Of a stretch of DNA of 42,920 bases, positions 25,572 to 33,513 are shown in pieces; within the stretch, counting starts at the first letter, position 1, and the number at the start of each line of letters is the position of its first letter. Below the pieces are notes generated by a model. The model saw only the letters and a list, made by a program, of their open reading frames with translations. It was not told where the DNA came from and did not search any database. The DNA comes from a bacterium (GTDB lineage: Bacteria; Hydrothermota; Tepidihabitantia; B3-TA06): NCBI GenBank assembly GCA_012517375.1, contig JAAYVC010000005.1, positions 1 to 42,920 of the forward strand, read 5' to 3'. Made by a program: the position numbers and the translations under genes.

Positions 25572-26764
25572 ACAAAAAGAGACGCAGGCTGGGACTCTGG
25601 ATAGGAATTTCGGCCGTGGTCGCAGTCGTCGCGCTTATAGTAATTCTCAACATCGTATCGAAAGGGAATAAGTCGCCTGAGGTCCAGACTCAAAAAGTTT
25701 CCTTCAGCCGTATTGTTTCCACAGTTTCGGCAACCGGCGAACTTAATGCTAAAAATCAGGTTGATATCTCAGCCGAGATTGTTGCACGAGTTCAGAAACT
25801 CTACGTAAAGGAGGGGGATGCAGTCAAGCGGGGTCAGCTTCTTTGCCAGCTCAACGACGCCAACGCAAGATCGAGTCTCGATTTGTCCGAAGCGCAATAC
25901 AAAAAGGCTCTGTCGGAATTCGAGCGGGGCAGGAAGCTTTACGCGGACAGCCTTATATCAACCGCCCAGTTCGAAAATCTCAAGACCGCCTATAGCGTTG
26001 CCCTTGCCCAGGTCAACCAGAGTCGCGATTCATACTCTAAAACAAGAATATACGCGCCTATCTCCGGGATTGTAGTCAGATTGAACGTCAAGGAGGGGGA
26101 GGCTGTAATGATGGGGACCATGAACAACGCCGGCACTGTGATGATGACTATCGCGGACCTTTCGGCGATGCAGGCAACCGTTAATGTAGACGAATCAGAC
26201 GTCGCGTCCATCAAGCTTGGTGATGATGCTTCAATAACCCTGGACGCCTTTCCTGATACGACTTTCAAAGCGAAGGTTTTTTCGATAGGCTACATGCCTA
26301 CGGCGACCACGACCGTTACGACGACGACAGGCGTAACGGATTTCGAGACCGTGCTCGATATCCTGGACGTGGATCCCCTGCAGCGTCCGGGCATGTCCGT
26401 ATCCGCCGATATAGTGGCGGCAGTTCGCGATTCGGCTCTCGTTTGCCCACTGCAGGCCATAGGCAGGCGCGACATAGAAGGACGCTCGGTGGAAACAGTC
26501 TTCATCGTTAAAAACGGAAAAGCGAAGCTTGTTGAGATTAAAACAGGCATATCGGACGGACGTTCGGCTGAGGTCCTGGATGGTCTGGAAGCGGGCCAGG
26601 CAGTGATAGTAGGGCCGTACAAGGTTCTTAGAACCCTGAATGACGGAGACGAGGTTAAAACAAAGAAAGAGGAACCGCAATGGCAGAAAGACCAAAGAGG
26701 ACCGCGACCGCAGCAAGGGCAAGAGTCAGGGCAGCGAAGCGTCCGCATCCGGGTCGGTCGCTGA
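25568..26764 (+). CDS. MacA-like periplasmic adaptor (membrane fusion protein)
   Basis: 398 aa. One N-terminal membrane helix (about 9-28) precedes a barrel-sandwich domain (IVSTVSATGELNAKNQVDIS, VQKLYVKEGDAVKRGQLLCQ), a helical hairpin (about 95-155), the second lipoyl half (TRIYAPISGIVVRLNVKEGE) and a beta-barrel domain. It should link the MacB-like transporter to the TolC-like channel. The C-terminal 25 residues are Gln/Arg-rich and are encoded in the 85-bp overlap with the ATPase gene. It overlaps tolC by 4 bp. Confidence 0.93.
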   Translation: MNKKRRRLGLWIGISAVVAVVALIVILNIVSKGNKSPEVQTQKVSFSRIVSTVSATGELNAKNQVDISAEIVARVQKLYVKEGDAVKRGQLLCQLNDANARSSLDLSEAQYKKALSEFERGRKLYADSLISTAQFENLKTAYSVALAQVNQSRDSYSKTRIYAPISGIVVRLNVKEGEAVMMGTMNNAGTVMMTIADLSAMQATVNVDESDVASIKLGDDASITLDAFPDTTFKAKVFSIGYMPTATTTVTTTTGVTDFETVLDILDVDPLQRPGMSVSADIVAAVRDSALVCPLQAIGRRDIEGRSVETVFIVKNGKAKLVEIKTGISDGRSAEVLDGLEAGQAVIVGPYKVLRTLNDGDEVKTKKEEPQWQKDQRGPRPQQGQESGQRSVRIRVGR

Positions 26765-27420
26765 TCCTCCTCGAAGATATCTCCAAGACCTATGACGGCG
26801 GTCATGTCGCCGTAAATGCACTTTCGGAGATAAATATCGATATCAATGAGGGTGAATACGTGGCGATAATGGGACCTTCGGGCTCCGGCAAGTCTACTCT
26901 TATGCATATCATAGGATGTCTTGACACTCCTTCTGCCGGGTTCTACTATCTCAAGGGGCAGGAGATATCAAAGTATAATAATGATCAGCTTGCACGCGTG
27001 CGCAACCGTGAAGTGGGATTCATCTTCCAGAGTTTCAATCTGCTTCCCCGCCTTAGTGCCTCTCAGAACGTTGAAATTCCCCTGCTTTATTCCTCCGTTC
27101 CTGTAGATGAAAGGGAAGAAAGGGTAGCCATGATGTTATCAAAAGTAGGGCTTGCCGACCGAGGGCACCACAGGCCGAATGAGCTTTCGGGCGGCGAATC
27201 GCAGAGGGTGGCAATAGCGAGGGCGCTGGCTAATAATCCTTCCATAATCCTCGCGGATGAGCCGACAGGGAATCTTGACTCAAAGACCGAGGAAGAAATC
27301 ATGAAGCTTCTTGACGATTTTAACAAGCAAGGGGTGACGGTAATCGTCGTTACGCACGACGAAAGTGTAGCGTCTCATGCCAAAAGAACCATTCGTCTGC
27401 GCGACGGGAAGATAATATGA
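26680..27420 (+). CDS. MacB-type ABC transporter ATP-binding protein
   Basis: 246 aa. Walker A GPSGSGKST lies at about 68-76, the signature LSGGESQRVAIARAL at about 167-181 and Walker B IILADEPTGNLDS at about 189-201. This matches the LolD/MacB ATPase subfamily. A basic 27-residue N-terminal extension (RPKRTATAARARVRAAKRPH) lies inside the overlap with macA; a later start would shorten the overlap, but AGAGGA precedes ATG 26680. The permease is a separate gene overlapping by 4 bp, unlike the fused E. coli MacB. Confidence 0.93.
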   Translation: MAERPKRTATAARARVRAAKRPHPGRSLILLEDISKTYDGGHVAVNALSEINIDINEGEYVAIMGPSGSGKSTLMHIIGCLDTPSAGFYYLKGQEISKYNNDQLARVRNREVGFIFQSFNLLPRLSASQNVEIPLLYSSVPVDEREERVAMMLSKVGLADRGHHRPNELSGGESQRVAIARALANNPSIILADEPTGNLDSKTEEEIMKLLDDFNKQGVTVIVVTHDESVASHAKRTIRLRDGKII

Positions 27421-28667
27421 ACTTCTTTTCCCAACTGAGAATGGCTGCTTTATCGCTGCGTTACAACAAGAGCCGTTCGTTTCTCACAACTCTCGGAATA
27501 ATCATCGGAGTCATGACCGTCATCGCCATTCTTTCCCTGCTGCAGGCGCTTAACCGCAAGATTACGAGCGAGTTTTCCGCACTCGGGACCAACACAATCT
27601 ACGTTCAAAAGATGGAATGGATGATGGGCGGGCCTGGAGGCAGACCCGACTTCGATGAGATTCGCAAGAGGCCGAATTTCACTATCGAGGATGCGGAAGC
27701 TCTTTCAGAGCTGCCGTCCGTGCAGGTAGCGGTGCCGGTAATATCAAGAAATGTAGGCACGCTAAAGCGGTTCGGGAAAGAGGCGGATAACTGCGAACTT
27801 GAGGGCACGACGGAGGGCGCTGATCTTACCGAGAATCTGGTAATTTCAGAGGGGCGTTTCATCAATCGCGACGACGCCGTTCACCGCAGAATGTTTTGCG
27901 TAATAGGCTCCTATATCGCAGACAATCTCTTCGGCACGGAGGATCCTGTAGGCAAGACGCTTGACGTTGATAATCACCGTTACCTGATAATAGGGGTTCT
28001 TGAGGCAAAGGGAGCGATGTTCGGCTCGAGCATGGACAACAGGGTTATAATTCCTATTACGACATACCTCAAATACAATCCACAGCCGCGCGGGTTTCAG
28101 GCGGTGTTCGGAGGCATATCTCTGGAAGTGCTTCCTAAAAAAGAAGTTTCCATGGAAAAAGCGTTGGAGGACGTTGAGTCGCAGATGAGGCTCATCAGGG
28201 GTCTTCACTACGACCAGGATAACGACTTCGGGCTCAATACCCAGCAGATGCTTCTCACGTCAATAAAAAGCATCACGAGCGTTGCATGGCTTGTAATGGT
28301 AGGCGTGGCGGCAATATCCCTTATAGTAGGCGGCATCGGAATAATGAACACAATGCTTGTCTCCGTCGCAGAGAGAACGAGGGAGATAGGAATCCGCAAA
28401 TCAGTCGGCGCAAGAGACGTGGACATCCTGTGGCAGTTTTTGCTTGAGTCGGTTTTGCTTTCCATGATAGGCGGAGCTATTGGCATAGTGCTCGGCCTGG
28501 GAATCGCTCTTCTTGCTTCGGGGCTCTTCAAGCTCGAGGCTGCGGCGCCCTGGTGGACGATAGTGCTCGGATTCGGCTTTTCTGCTGCCGTAGGAATATT
28601 CTTTGGAATCTACCCGGCGCAGAAGGCTGCAAAGCTTAATCCGATTAACGCAATCAGATACGAATAG
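27417..28667 (+). CDS. MacB-type ABC permease (FtsX family)
   Basis: 416 aa. One N-terminal membrane helix (about 21-43, FLTTLGIIIGVMTVIAILSL) is followed by a large periplasmic MacB_PCD domain (about 45-270) and three C-terminal helices of the FtsX domain. AERTREIGIRKSVGARDVDI is the coupling-helix motif. It ends KLNPINAIRYE, the standard C-terminus. Together with the three upstream genes it forms a complete MacAB-TolC-like pump for peptides, lipids or drugs; the substrate cannot be inferred. Confidence 0.95.
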   Translation: MNFFSQLRMAALSLRYNKSRSFLTTLGIIIGVMTVIAILSLLQALNRKITSEFSALGTNTIYVQKMEWMMGGPGGRPDFDEIRKRPNFTIEDAEALSELPSVQVAVPVISRNVGTLKRFGKEADNCELEGTTEGADLTENLVISEGRFINRDDAVHRRMFCVIGSYIADNLFGTEDPVGKTLDVDNHRYLIIGVLEAKGAMFGSSMDNRVIIPITTYLKYNPQPRGFQAVFGGISLEVLPKKEVSMEKALEDVESQMRLIRGLHYDQDNDFGLNTQQMLLTSIKSITSVAWLVMVGVAAISLIVGGIGIMNTMLVSVAERTREIGIRKSVGARDVDILWQFLLESVLLSMIGGAIGIVLGLGIALLASGLFKLEAAAPWWTIVLGFGFSAAVGIFFGIYPAQKAAKLNPINAIRYE

Positions 28668-28790
28668 ACAGTAACCAGTCGTAACGTTTCGGCCAAAACG
28701 GATCAGGTTAGCATCATATTATAAGATAATTCCGCTATACTATTCTCATCCGAGTAGTTTGAGGAATGGATTAAGGGATTAGTTAGATTA

Positions 28791-29693
28791 TCAGAACGCG
28801 AGTTTGGATTTCTTCTTCTCCACCGGCTGCACTTGTTTCTTTTCTTCCTGCTTCGGCTGCTCCCTTGCTTGAGTCTGGGCAGGTTTCTCCTCAACCTTTG
28901 GCTGAGGTTTAATCTCCTCCGCTTTTCTTTCGACCCTGGGCGGCTCACGATGAGATACAGGCTGCGTTTTTTGCGAGTCCGCAGGGGTCTCTCCGGATCT
29001 CAGGCGCTCTTCATTAATCTCAAGAATCTGACCTTCAAGCTCGTGTATGCGGCGCTCAAGCGCAGAAATCTTGGCTCCGGTAGCAGGGGAACGCTTAAGT
29101 TCGTCCCAGGTTTTTTGTTCAAGCTGACCTTCCATAGACTTTAATTCGTCCAGTTTCAGTTTTATTCTGTCCCTGTCCTCGCGAAGTTCCGCTATTTCAC
29201 GTTCAAGGTGCGTCTTTTCCTTTATAGCCATCTCCATTGCGGAATGTTCCCTGCGCAGGTATTCAAGCCTTTTATTTATATCCTGCTCCTCCCTTTCGAG
29301 AGTACGAAGCTTAGCCTCGGTCATAGAAAGCTCGCGGCGCCGCTTTTCAAGGGTTTCCTGTGAGATGTAGTCCGGGTGGTCCTTCGAGATCGAGCCTTCG
29401 GGAGGTTTAGTTCTTCTGATGACTTCCTGCTCAACCATATTCGCCTGAGGCTTCGCTTCATCTTTTGTTCCTCTGTCCATCTTTTCCCAAACGCTTGATG
29501 GTCCAGCGCCGGGTTTCTTATCCGCTTCCTTCCTCGGTTCGCCGGAACTCATTTTGCCGAACTTTTGTTCAAGCTCCTTGAGCTTTTCCAATTCCTCTGG
29601 CGAGGCTTGAGCGTCCTTCTTCTCCGCCTCGACTTGCTTCTCCGGTTTCTTCTCCGGTTGCTCCTTTTCGGATTTGGGTATAAATTTAGGCAT
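28791..29693 (-). CDS. Highly charged coiled-coil protein
   Basis: 300 aa, no recognised family. Residues 1-100 and 235-300 are low-complexity, rich in Lys, Glu, Pro and Gln. The middle (about 112-225) is a strong coiled coil (TLEKRRRELSMTEAKLRTLE, REEQDINKRLEYLRREHSAM). No signal peptide or membrane helix is visible, so it is probably cytoplasmic. The ends resemble linker or scaffold regions. ATG 29693 lies 6 bp after TATTCT without a ribosome-binding site. It is divergent from the MBL gene. Confidence 0.75.
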   Translation of the reverse strand: MPKFIPKSEKEQPEKKPEKQVEAEKKDAQASPEELEKLKELEQKFGKMSSGEPRKEADKKPGAGPSSVWEKMDRGTKDEAKPQANMVEQEVIRRTKPPEGSISKDHPDYISQETLEKRRRELSMTEAKLRTLEREEQDINKRLEYLRREHSAMEMAIKEKTHLEREIAELREDRDRIKLKLDELKSMEGQLEQKTWDELKRSPATGAKISALERRIHELEGQILEINEERLRSGETPADSQKTQPVSHREPPRVERKAEEIKPQPKVEEKPAQTQAREQPKQEEKKQVQPVEKKKSKLAF

Positions 29694-29699
29694 ACTAAT

Positions 29700-29727
29700 A
29701 GAATAGCTAGAAAAAAGAGATAGTCAA
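29700..29727 (-). promoter_or_regulatory. Promoter of the coiled-coil gene
   Basis: On the minus strand TTGACT lies at 29727-29722 and TATTCT at 29705-29700, spacer 16 bp. Six bases then lead to ATG 29693. Confidence 0.7.
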
Positions 29728-29756
29728 GGGGCAATCTGCCAATCATAGAAAATTTG

Positions 29757-29784
29757 TTGCAAGAGAATGTGTTTTATGTAAACT
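29757..29784 (+). promoter_or_regulatory. Promoter of the MBL-fold gene
   Basis: TTGCAA (29757-29762) and TAAACT (29779-29784) are separated by 16 bp, followed by 5 bp and ATG 29790. Both boxes are weaker than elsewhere in the window, but the spacing matches. Confidence 0.5.
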
Positions 29785-29789
29785 ACAAT

Positions 29790-31181
29790 ATGTCCATTGA
29801 ATTAAAGTTTCTTGGAGGTGCAAGGACGGTCACGGGATCCAAATTCACGCTTAAAACAAAGAAGGCGTCTATTCTTACCGAATTCGGGTTGTTTCAAGGC
29901 CACCGCAGACAGGCCTTTGAATTGAATACCCTGCTTCCGGATGAAATACTGGAAACGGATTCGATGCTTCTTTCCCACGCGCACATAGACCACGCTGGAA
30001 ACATACCCCGTCTGGTGGCGCACGGGTATGAAAATGACATTTACGCCACTTCCGCTACAATCGATTTAGCACGGATTATGCTTTTGGATTCGGCCGAGAT
30101 ACAGGTTCGCGATGCGGAATATGTCAACAAGAAGAATGCAAAAAAAGGCGAGCCACTCATAGAACCGCTTTACTCAATCGAGGAGGCCGAAGCCTCTATT
30201 AAGAACCTCAAACCGCTTGAATATCATTCTACACGTGAGGTTGCCGCAGGAATCAAAGCCACATTCTACGATGCAGGCCATATCCTTGGTTCTGCCCAGA
30301 TACTGTATGAAATTGACGGCTTGAGGATACTCTTTACGGGCGATCTTGGCCAGCCCGATCTCCCGGTTGTTCGCAATCCGGAACGCGTTCCTTCGCCTGA
30401 TATAATCGTGTGCGAGTCCACATACGGCGAAAGAAACCATCCGTCTCTCGATGAGGCGAAGCAAAGGCTTTCAGATATCCTTAAGAGCGCGTACGATAGA
30501 GGGGCAAAGATCCTCGTGCCTGCATTTGCGGTAGGCAGAACACAATCGCTTGTTCTCGTGATGCACCAGTTGATGGATGAAGGCCGGCTCCCTGCCATGC
30601 CCATATGGATTGATTCGCCTCTTTCCCTTGAGGCGACCGAGGTTTTCAAAAAGCATCCCGAATGTTACGACAGAGAGACGATGGAGTATCTTAAACGCGA
30701 CGAAGACCCATTCGGTTTCTTCCGCTTGCGCTACGTACAGACCGTTGAGGAATCAAAATCCCTCAACGAAGTCTCGGGTCCTTGCATGATTATTGCATCA
30801 TCAGGGATGTGCGAAGGTGGAAGGGTGGTTCATCATCTTAAGAACACTGTTGCCGATCCTAAAAACCTGGTCATTATTACAGGCTACCAAGCTGAAGGAA
30901 CGCTCGGAAAGCGCATCGTAGATGGCGTTAAATCAGTTAAGCTCTATGGGGAAGAATACCCCTTGAACTGTGGCGTCGAAGTGCTTAACGAATATTCCGC
31001 TCATGCAGACCGCAATGACCTGATAGAGCTTTTTAAGGGATATGATTCAAAAAAAGTCAAGGAAGTGTTTCTTGTGCATGGAGACTATGATCAGAGCAGG
31101 GCTTTAGGCGAGGCGGTGAATGGGCTCGGCTACTCATCAATAACAATTCCCGATGTGGGACAAAGCTTTGAAATCGGGTAA
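29790..31181 (+). CDS. MBL-fold beta-CASP RNA-processing exonuclease-like protein
   Basis: 463 aa from ATG 29790. The metal-binding motif SHAHIDHAG is at about 61-69. The opening IELKFLGGARTVTGSKFTLK, the GHILGSAQ stretch and the later His motifs (SGMCEGGRVVHHL, EYSAHADRNDL) fit the beta-CASP branch (YSH1/CPSF-type), which cleaves or trims RNA. An upstream in-frame TTG (29754) would add 12 residues, but ATG 29790 gives the family's normal N-terminus and follows a -10 by 5 bp. The 3' end overlaps the recombinase gene by 29 bp. Confidence 0.92.
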   Translation: MSIELKFLGGARTVTGSKFTLKTKKASILTEFGLFQGHRRQAFELNTLLPDEILETDSMLLSHAHIDHAGNIPRLVAHGYENDIYATSATIDLARIMLLDSAEIQVRDAEYVNKKNAKKGEPLIEPLYSIEEAEASIKNLKPLEYHSTREVAAGIKATFYDAGHILGSAQILYEIDGLRILFTGDLGQPDLPVVRNPERVPSPDIIVCESTYGERNHPSLDEAKQRLSDILKSAYDRGAKILVPAFAVGRTQSLVLVMHQLMDEGRLPAMPIWIDSPLSLEATEVFKKHPECYDRETMEYLKRDEDPFGFFRLRYVQTVEESKSLNEVSGPCMIIASSGMCEGGRVVHHLKNTVADPKNLVIITGYQAEGTLGKRIVDGVKSVKLYGEEYPLNCGVEVLNEYSAHADRNDLIELFKGYDSKKVKEVFLVHGDYDQSRALGEAVNGLGYSSITIPDVGQSFEIG

Positions 31182-32106
31182 TCCCTTAAAGCATCCGTTA
31201 ATCGACGAGTTTCTGACCTATCTTGTTGCTGAAAGGGGGCTGTCAGCCAACTCAGTAGACTCTTACTCTAGAGACCTTCTGCAGTTCGAGACTTATCTTT
31301 CGGCGCACGGAACGGAATACGTCAATCTGACTCCGGGAACGATAAGGGATTACCTCGGCAGGATGAGCGAAGCCGGGCTTCTTCCCCGTTCAATAGCGCG
31401 CAAGCTGTCGGCTATCAGGATGTTCTTAAGATACCTCAACGATACAGGCAGGGTTTCCCGAGACCCCGGTGAAAATGTTGCAGGGCCGAGACTTGGCAGA
31501 AAGCTTCCCGAGGTCCTCTCTGTAAAAGAAATCCAGGAAATTCTCTCCGCAGTTCAAAACACGCTGCGTTCAGCCCGGAGCGAGAAATCTGCAGCGCTTG
31601 CCTTGCGAGACAATGCAATGCTTGAGGTTCTTTACGGGGCAGGTCTCAGAATATCCGAGCTTATTTCTTTAAGGCTTGGAGACCTGTTTCTTGAGGAGGG
31701 ATTCCTCCGAGTTACCGGCAAGGGAGACAAGGAAAGGATAGTTCCTCTTGGCGAACCCGCTATCCGTTCCTTAAGGCGCTACATAGACTCCGGAAGATCC
31801 TCATTATACTCATCAAAAGCCATCATCAGGGATATTGTTTTCCTGAACGCTCGTGGTACAGGATTATCACGTATGGGCGCGTGGAAGATAATTCGTTTCT
31901 TCATCCAGGCAGCCGGGATCAAGTCTCGCGTAACACCGCATACATTCCGGCATTCCTTTGCAACCCACCTTCTTGAAGGCGGAGCCGACCTCCGGGCCGT
32001 ACAGGAGATGCTCGGGCACTCGAGTATCACTACTACTGAGATATACACTCACGTAGACCGCTCCTATCTGCGCGAGGTTTACAAAAGCTTCCATCCAAGG
32101 GCTTAA
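31153..32106 (+). CDS. XerC/XerD-type tyrosine recombinase
   Basis: 317 aa, close to the usual 295-310. The N-terminal SAM-like DNA-binding domain covers about 12-100 (FLTYLVAERGLSANSVDSYS). The catalytic residues are visible: Arg in GAGLRISEL (about 167), Lys in TGKGDKERIVPLG (about 196), HTFRHSFATHLLEGG (about 262-276), His in LGHSSITTT (about 288) and Tyr in EIYTHV (about 297). Xer enzymes resolve chromosome dimers. Overlap with the upstream MBL gene and the close downstream zincin gene suggest a housekeeping operon rather than a mobile integrase. Start codon choice is uncertain by a few residues. Confidence 0.93.
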   Translation: MWDKALKSGNPLKHPLIDEFLTYLVAERGLSANSVDSYSRDLLQFETYLSAHGTEYVNLTPGTIRDYLGRMSEAGLLPRSIARKLSAIRMFLRYLNDTGRVSRDPGENVAGPRLGRKLPEVLSVKEIQEILSAVQNTLRSARSEKSAALALRDNAMLEVLYGAGLRISELISLRLGDLFLEEGFLRVTGKGDKERIVPLGEPAIRSLRRYIDSGRSSLYSSKAIIRDIVFLNARGTGLSRMGAWKIIRFFIQAAGIKSRVTPHTFRHSFATHLLEGGADLRAVQEMLGHSSITTTEIYTHVDRSYLREVYKSFHPRA

Positions 32107-32109
32107 TAT

Positions 32110-32487
32110 ATGACAAAGAGATATCTGACGGATGAGGAGTTTGACGATATCGTCTCGGAAGTTATAGCGCAGCTTCCTCAAGAGTTCAGGAGAGAACTGG
32201 ATGAACGTAATGTCGTCATTTCCGTTAAGGATGCACCTGATGCATCCGATCCGCCCGATTTCGTGCGCGGCAGGGTTCTTGGATTCTATCACGGCGTTCC
32301 GTTAAGAAAACGAGGGGGTACAGGCCAGGCGATCTGGCCTGACAAGATTATAATATACAAATCGATAGTTGAACGTTACGTCTCATCCGCAGAGGAGGCA
32401 AAGGAGCTTCTAAAAAGAGTGGTTCTTCATGAGATAGGCCATTTTTTTGGACTTTCGGATGCCGAACTCCGGCGGCTCGGATACTGA
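32110..32487 (+). CDS. Zincin-like metallopeptidase (DUF1025-type)
   Basis: 125 aa. The C-terminal motif VVLHEIGHFFGLSDAELRRLGY (about 103-124) carries HExxHxxGLxD. It matches small zincin-like proteins of the DUF1025 family, which end exactly this way. The middle RGRVLGFYHGVPLRKRG and IIIYKSIVERY are also typical. The biological role of the family is unclear. It begins 3 bp after the recombinase stop, so the two are co-transcribed. Confidence 0.9.
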   Translation: MTKRYLTDEEFDDIVSEVIAQLPQEFRRELDERNVVISVKDAPDASDPPDFVRGRVLGFYHGVPLRKRGGTGQAIWPDKIIIYKSIVERYVSSAEEAKELLKRVVLHEIGHFFGLSDAELRRLGY

Positions 32488-32554
32488 GGATTTGGGTCGA
32501 CCCGACCACAGAAAATAGAATTGAAATAGGCTCGGATTCGCTCAGACGGAATTC

Positions 32555-32595
32555 AAAAAGTATTCCCGCGAATCAACAAAGCCGATTCGCGGGAA
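32555..32595 (-). terminator. Rho-independent terminator of the tRNA-Leu
   Basis: Perfect 12-bp stem TTCCCGCGAATC (32563-32574) / GATTCGCGGGAA (32584-32595) with a 9-base loop. On the minus strand it is followed by a T5 run (32559-32555). It lies directly downstream of the tRNA and could also slow plus-strand transcripts from the zincin gene. Confidence 0.85.
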
Positions 32596-32601
32596 CTTTG
32601 A

Positions 32602-32683
32602 TGCCGGGGGCGGGATTTGAACCCGCACGGAGTTACCCATACGCCCCTCAAACGTACGTGTCTGCCATTTTCACCACCCCGGC
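32602..32683 (-). tRNA. tRNA-Leu (anticodon GAG)
   Basis: 82 nt on the minus strand. The acceptor GCCGGGG (32683-32677) pairs with CCCCGGC, followed by discriminator A at 32602. The D-arm has the class II form with GGCAGAC. The anticodon stem TACGT/GCGTA holds loop TTGAGGG, reading GAG. A long variable arm (GGGTAACTCC) is diagnostic of leucine-type class II tRNA. The T-arm has GGTTCAAAT. The 3' CCA is not encoded. A -10 TATAGT ends 10 bp upstream. Confidence 0.95.
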
Positions 32684-32693
32684 AAAGTGGGTA

Positions 32694-32721
32694 ACTATAA
32701 CCAATCGAATTAAAAAGTCAA
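32694..32721 (-). promoter_or_regulatory. Promoter of tRNA-Leu
   Basis: On the minus strand TTGACT lies at 32721-32716 and TATAGT at 32699-32694 with a 16-bp spacer. A start 6-7 bp after the -10 would leave only about 4 nt before the mature tRNA 5' end. Confidence 0.75.
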
Positions 32722-32796
32722 GCCCGATGTCAGCGCATTAATCGCCTAAAGCGTGTCCATGGTCAATAGATTGTTAGCAGGTAAAGAGGGATTGAG

Positions 32797-33397
32797 TTAA
32801 TCGAGAAGGATGACAGGGAAGAGGAGGAAGTTATCATCGAGGTGATTGCAGCCGAGGGATTGTAGTTTGGCAAGCGGCGAGAGTCCGCCCATGCCCTTAC
32901 CGAAGTGCGGTCTTTTGAAGTTGCAGACATACTGCCATGCCTGGGCTGACTTGAGGAGTCGGTCTCTAACCCTTCTTTTGTCCGAAGGACAAAAGATAGG
33001 GGTCCCCATACGAGAAAGCTCGTATGGGGTAACTAGAACGGCTCCCCTACCTCCCACGCCCAGCGGGCAGGGTAGAACCTCGAACGAGGCCTGGCTTTCT
33101 TCTTCACACCCAACCTGCGTAGGATGTGCCTCACCGTGTCCTCCGACAGTCGGATGTTATAGTTCCTCCTCAGTATCCAGGCTAGTCGTCTGCGACCATA
33201 TCCTGTTTCTCTGCGAAGCTTACGGACAAGTATTTCTACCCTGGAAGCCCTATTGCAGGAATCACTTATGGACTTGCGGAATCCCTTCAGCCCATGCGGC
33301 ATCGAGCCGCTATGTCTCCTTTGGAGGCTACGCCTCGACCGCTTGCGAACCGTCGGATGGAAGATCCCAGCTTCCTTTAATATCCTCCTTCAAACCC
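32797..33397 (-). pseudogene. Remnant of an IS3/IS481-like transposase
   Basis: The minus strand holds two transposase pieces. From about 33397 to 33033 one frame encodes a helix-turn-helix region (VEILVRKLRRETGYGRRRLA, then ILRRNYNIRLSEDTVRHILR) ending at WAWEVGEPF, the point where the catalytic rve core normally begins. From about 32960 to 32797 another frame encodes a typical C-terminal end (AWQYVCNFKRPHFGKGMGGL SPLAKLQ, written here with a break). Nearly all of the D-D-E core is missing. In its place are two perfect hairpins (32974-33029). No terminal inverted repeats are evident, so the element is dead. Confidence 0.75.
32974..33029. repeat. Pair of perfect hairpins inside the transposase remnant
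   Basis: TCTTTTGTCC (32974-32983) pairs with GGACAAAAGA (32987-32996) across a GAA loop. CCCCATACGAG (33004-33014) pairs with CTCGTATGGGG (33019-33029) across AAAG. Seven bases, TAGGGGT with slight overlap of the second stem's flank, lie between. The second resembles the hairpin at 218-248 in being preceded by a GGGGTCC-type sequence. Confidence 0.75.
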
Positions 33398-33433
33398 TGG
33401 TAACTATCTCCTGGCGCACGAACTAAGCGCCCC

Positions 33434-33461
33434 TTGACAACCTTCTCAAGTGAAGTATGCT
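33434..33461 (+). promoter_or_regulatory. Promoter of the Ig-like lipoprotein
   Basis: TTGACA (33434-33439) and TATGCT (33456-33461), spacer 16 bp. The leader of about 45 nt ends in TTAGGAGGT before ATG 33514. Confidence 0.75.
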
Positions 33462-33513
33462 TTAGCATTAAGAATACAAATAAGGTTTAATCGAGCACGT
33501 TAGGAGGTGCACG

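Noticed and set aside
31153-32106. Integrase of a genomic island inserted at tRNA-Leu
   Set aside because: The recombinase has Xer length and motifs, is co-transcribed with housekeeping-type genes, and no attachment-site repeat of the tRNA end was seen.
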